7,695 nt of DNA. It comes from an uncultured bacterium (GTDB lineage Bacteria > Actinomycetota > Coriobacteriia > Coriobacteriales > Coriobacteriaceae). Shown piece after piece: positions 6,828 to 7,695 of the stretch (position 1 is its first letter; each line of letters opens with the position of its first letter). The translations under genes were made by a program, and so were the position numbers. The stretch lies in NCBI GenBank assembly GCA_905215095.1, contig CAJMOL010000063.1, positions 1 to 7,695 of the forward strand, given 5' to 3'. The notes under the pieces are model-generated. The model was not told where the DNA came from, ran no database searches, and was given only the letters and a program-made list of their open reading frames with translations.

Positions 6828-7695
6828 TTAGGCTTCCTCGCCCATCTTGTACGCAATCTTATCCTTGATCATATGCACTCTGGCCTCAAGTTTGGCAACC
6901 TCGGCAGCGATATTGGCGATCTCGTCCGCAGGCAGCAGACCAAAGGTGGACTCCTCCACCTGATCGAGGTCCTTGATGGCGCGGATAATCGAAAGCGAAG
7001 GCGACTTGAGGGCCTTGTTCATCTTGGTGGTGTTCTCGGCCGACTCCATAACCTCACGGAAGGTCGTCGCCAGCTGAACATCGTCGCGAATCTCGGCGAT
7101 GTCGGTCGAGGTCACGACCTCTTTGTTCTTCAGGCGCTCGGCAACCTCAAAGGCCAGCTCGTTTTCGCGCTCGATAAAGCGGTCCGCATCGGGGCCTTCC
7201 AGAATCGGCTTCATCTTGCGGACAAAGCGCACAATGTCGCCCTGCGGTTCGGCAATCATGTTGGCAAAGACGATGTTCTTGACGTCCTCTTCCTGATCGT
7301 CGCTCTTGCACTTTTTTAGCACGCCCTGCAGGTCGTTGATAACGCCGGCAACCTTGAGCTCGCGCGCCAGGTGGAACTGGTCCTTGGCGTTGGCAAACTC
7401 CAGGAATTCGTTCATATAGCGGGCTTTTACAATCTCCTTCTCGAGCTCCTTGGGCTCAACGCCAATGCACTGGGCGTATTCCTCCTTCGAGAGCAAGTTG
7501 GAGCTGATGATGTCGTTGTAGATACCCACCAGGCGGTCGACGGGATCGTAGCCAACCTTCTCTTCCTCGCCATGCTGAATCGAAAGCTCCAGCATCTTGA
7601 TCTTCTTGGAATCGTTACCCAGGCTCTCGGGAAGAATAACAGCCTCAAACCAGCCAAAACTTGGGTTTTCGGCGGCAAGACGACGCAGGCAGGTA
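6828..7695 (-). CDS. ParB-like DNA-binding protein, C-terminal part (5' end cut by window edge)
   Basis: The open frame runs through the right edge without a stop, so the internal ATG at 7595 is not the true start; 288 residues are visible. The first visible residues include LRRLAAENPSF and WFEAVILPE, resembling the end of the ParB/Srx N-terminal domain, where an R-R-box is followed by a strand of the V-I-L-P type. A helix-turn-helix-like segment follows at visible residues 68-92 (LSKEEYAQCIGVEPKELEKEI), as in ParB-family proteins where it reads a DNA site. The remaining 190 residues are helical and highly charged, with a coiled-coil-like end (EVAKLEARVHMIKDKI). The TAA stop abuts the helicase ATG. 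ParB proteins bind specific sites and many use CTP; neither can be tested here because the N-terminal motifs are missing. No ParA gene is visible. The family call is moderate, since only part of the diagnostic domain is present. Confidence 0.62.
   Translation of the reverse strand, partial: TCLRRLAAENPSFGWFEAVILPESLGNDSKKIKMLELSIQHGEEEKVGYDPVDRLVGIYNDIISSNLLSKEEYAQCIGVEPKELEKEIVKARYMNEFLEFANAKDQFHLARELKVAGVINDLQGVLKKCKSDDQEEDVKNIVFANMIAEPQGDIVRFVRKMKPILEGPDADRFIERENELAFEVAERLKNKEVVTSTDIAEIRDDVQLATTFREVMESAENTTKMNKALKSPSLSIIRAIKDLDQVEESTFGLLPADEIANIAAEVAKLEARVHMIKDKIAYKMGEEA

Noticed and set aside
6828..7595. Treating the ATG at 7595 as the true start of the ParB-like gene.
   Set aside because: The frame stays open to the window edge and the upstream residues continue the ParB-like pattern, so 7595 is an internal Met and the gene is truncated by the window.

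Overview
All genes in this window read on the minus strand, so gene order runs from high to low coordinates. The DNA is GC-rich and gene-dense. The protein styles (HsdM with an acidic, Ala-rich C-terminal extension; HsdS opening with a FTDPWEQRKLG-type N-terminus) would fit a gut Gram-positive bacterium, perhaps a coriobacterium or related actinobacterium. That placement is a guess from composition and protein style only. No rRNA, tRNA, transposase, CRISPR or prophage structural gene is visible. The content looks like an accessory DNA-interaction or defence region.

Region A (7695 down to 3861) is a three-gene cluster. It holds the C-terminal part of a ParB-like DNA-binding protein cut by the right edge, a 642-residue SNF2/DEAD-like helicase with readable motifs, and a 344-residue protein of unknown family with a globular N-terminus, a Glu/Pro/Ser-rich linker and a coiled-coil C-terminus. 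The first stop abuts the next ATG directly and the second gap is 3 nt, so the three are almost certainly co-transcribed. Their promoter lies beyond the right edge.

Region B (about 3860 to 3695) is a short intergenic stretch. It carries a plausible promoter, an 11-bp-spaced direct repeat and two small hairpins, but no convincing intrinsic terminator.

Region C (3694 down to 1) is a second operon: a small ribbon-helix-helix protein, a GIY-YIG nuclease with a DUF4357-type C-terminus, a long type I methyltransferase subunit HsdM, and the first 27 codons of HsdS, cut by the left edge. Junctions are again overlapping, abutting or 1 nt apart. HsdM and HsdS would form the type I methyltransferase. 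HsdR, needed for restriction, is not in the window and would be expected beyond the left edge.

The points most worth following are the ParB-like/helicase/coiled-coil cassette as a candidate uncharacterised system, and the RHH plus GIY-YIG pair placed in front of hsdM, which could be a regulator and an accessory nuclease of the type I system.
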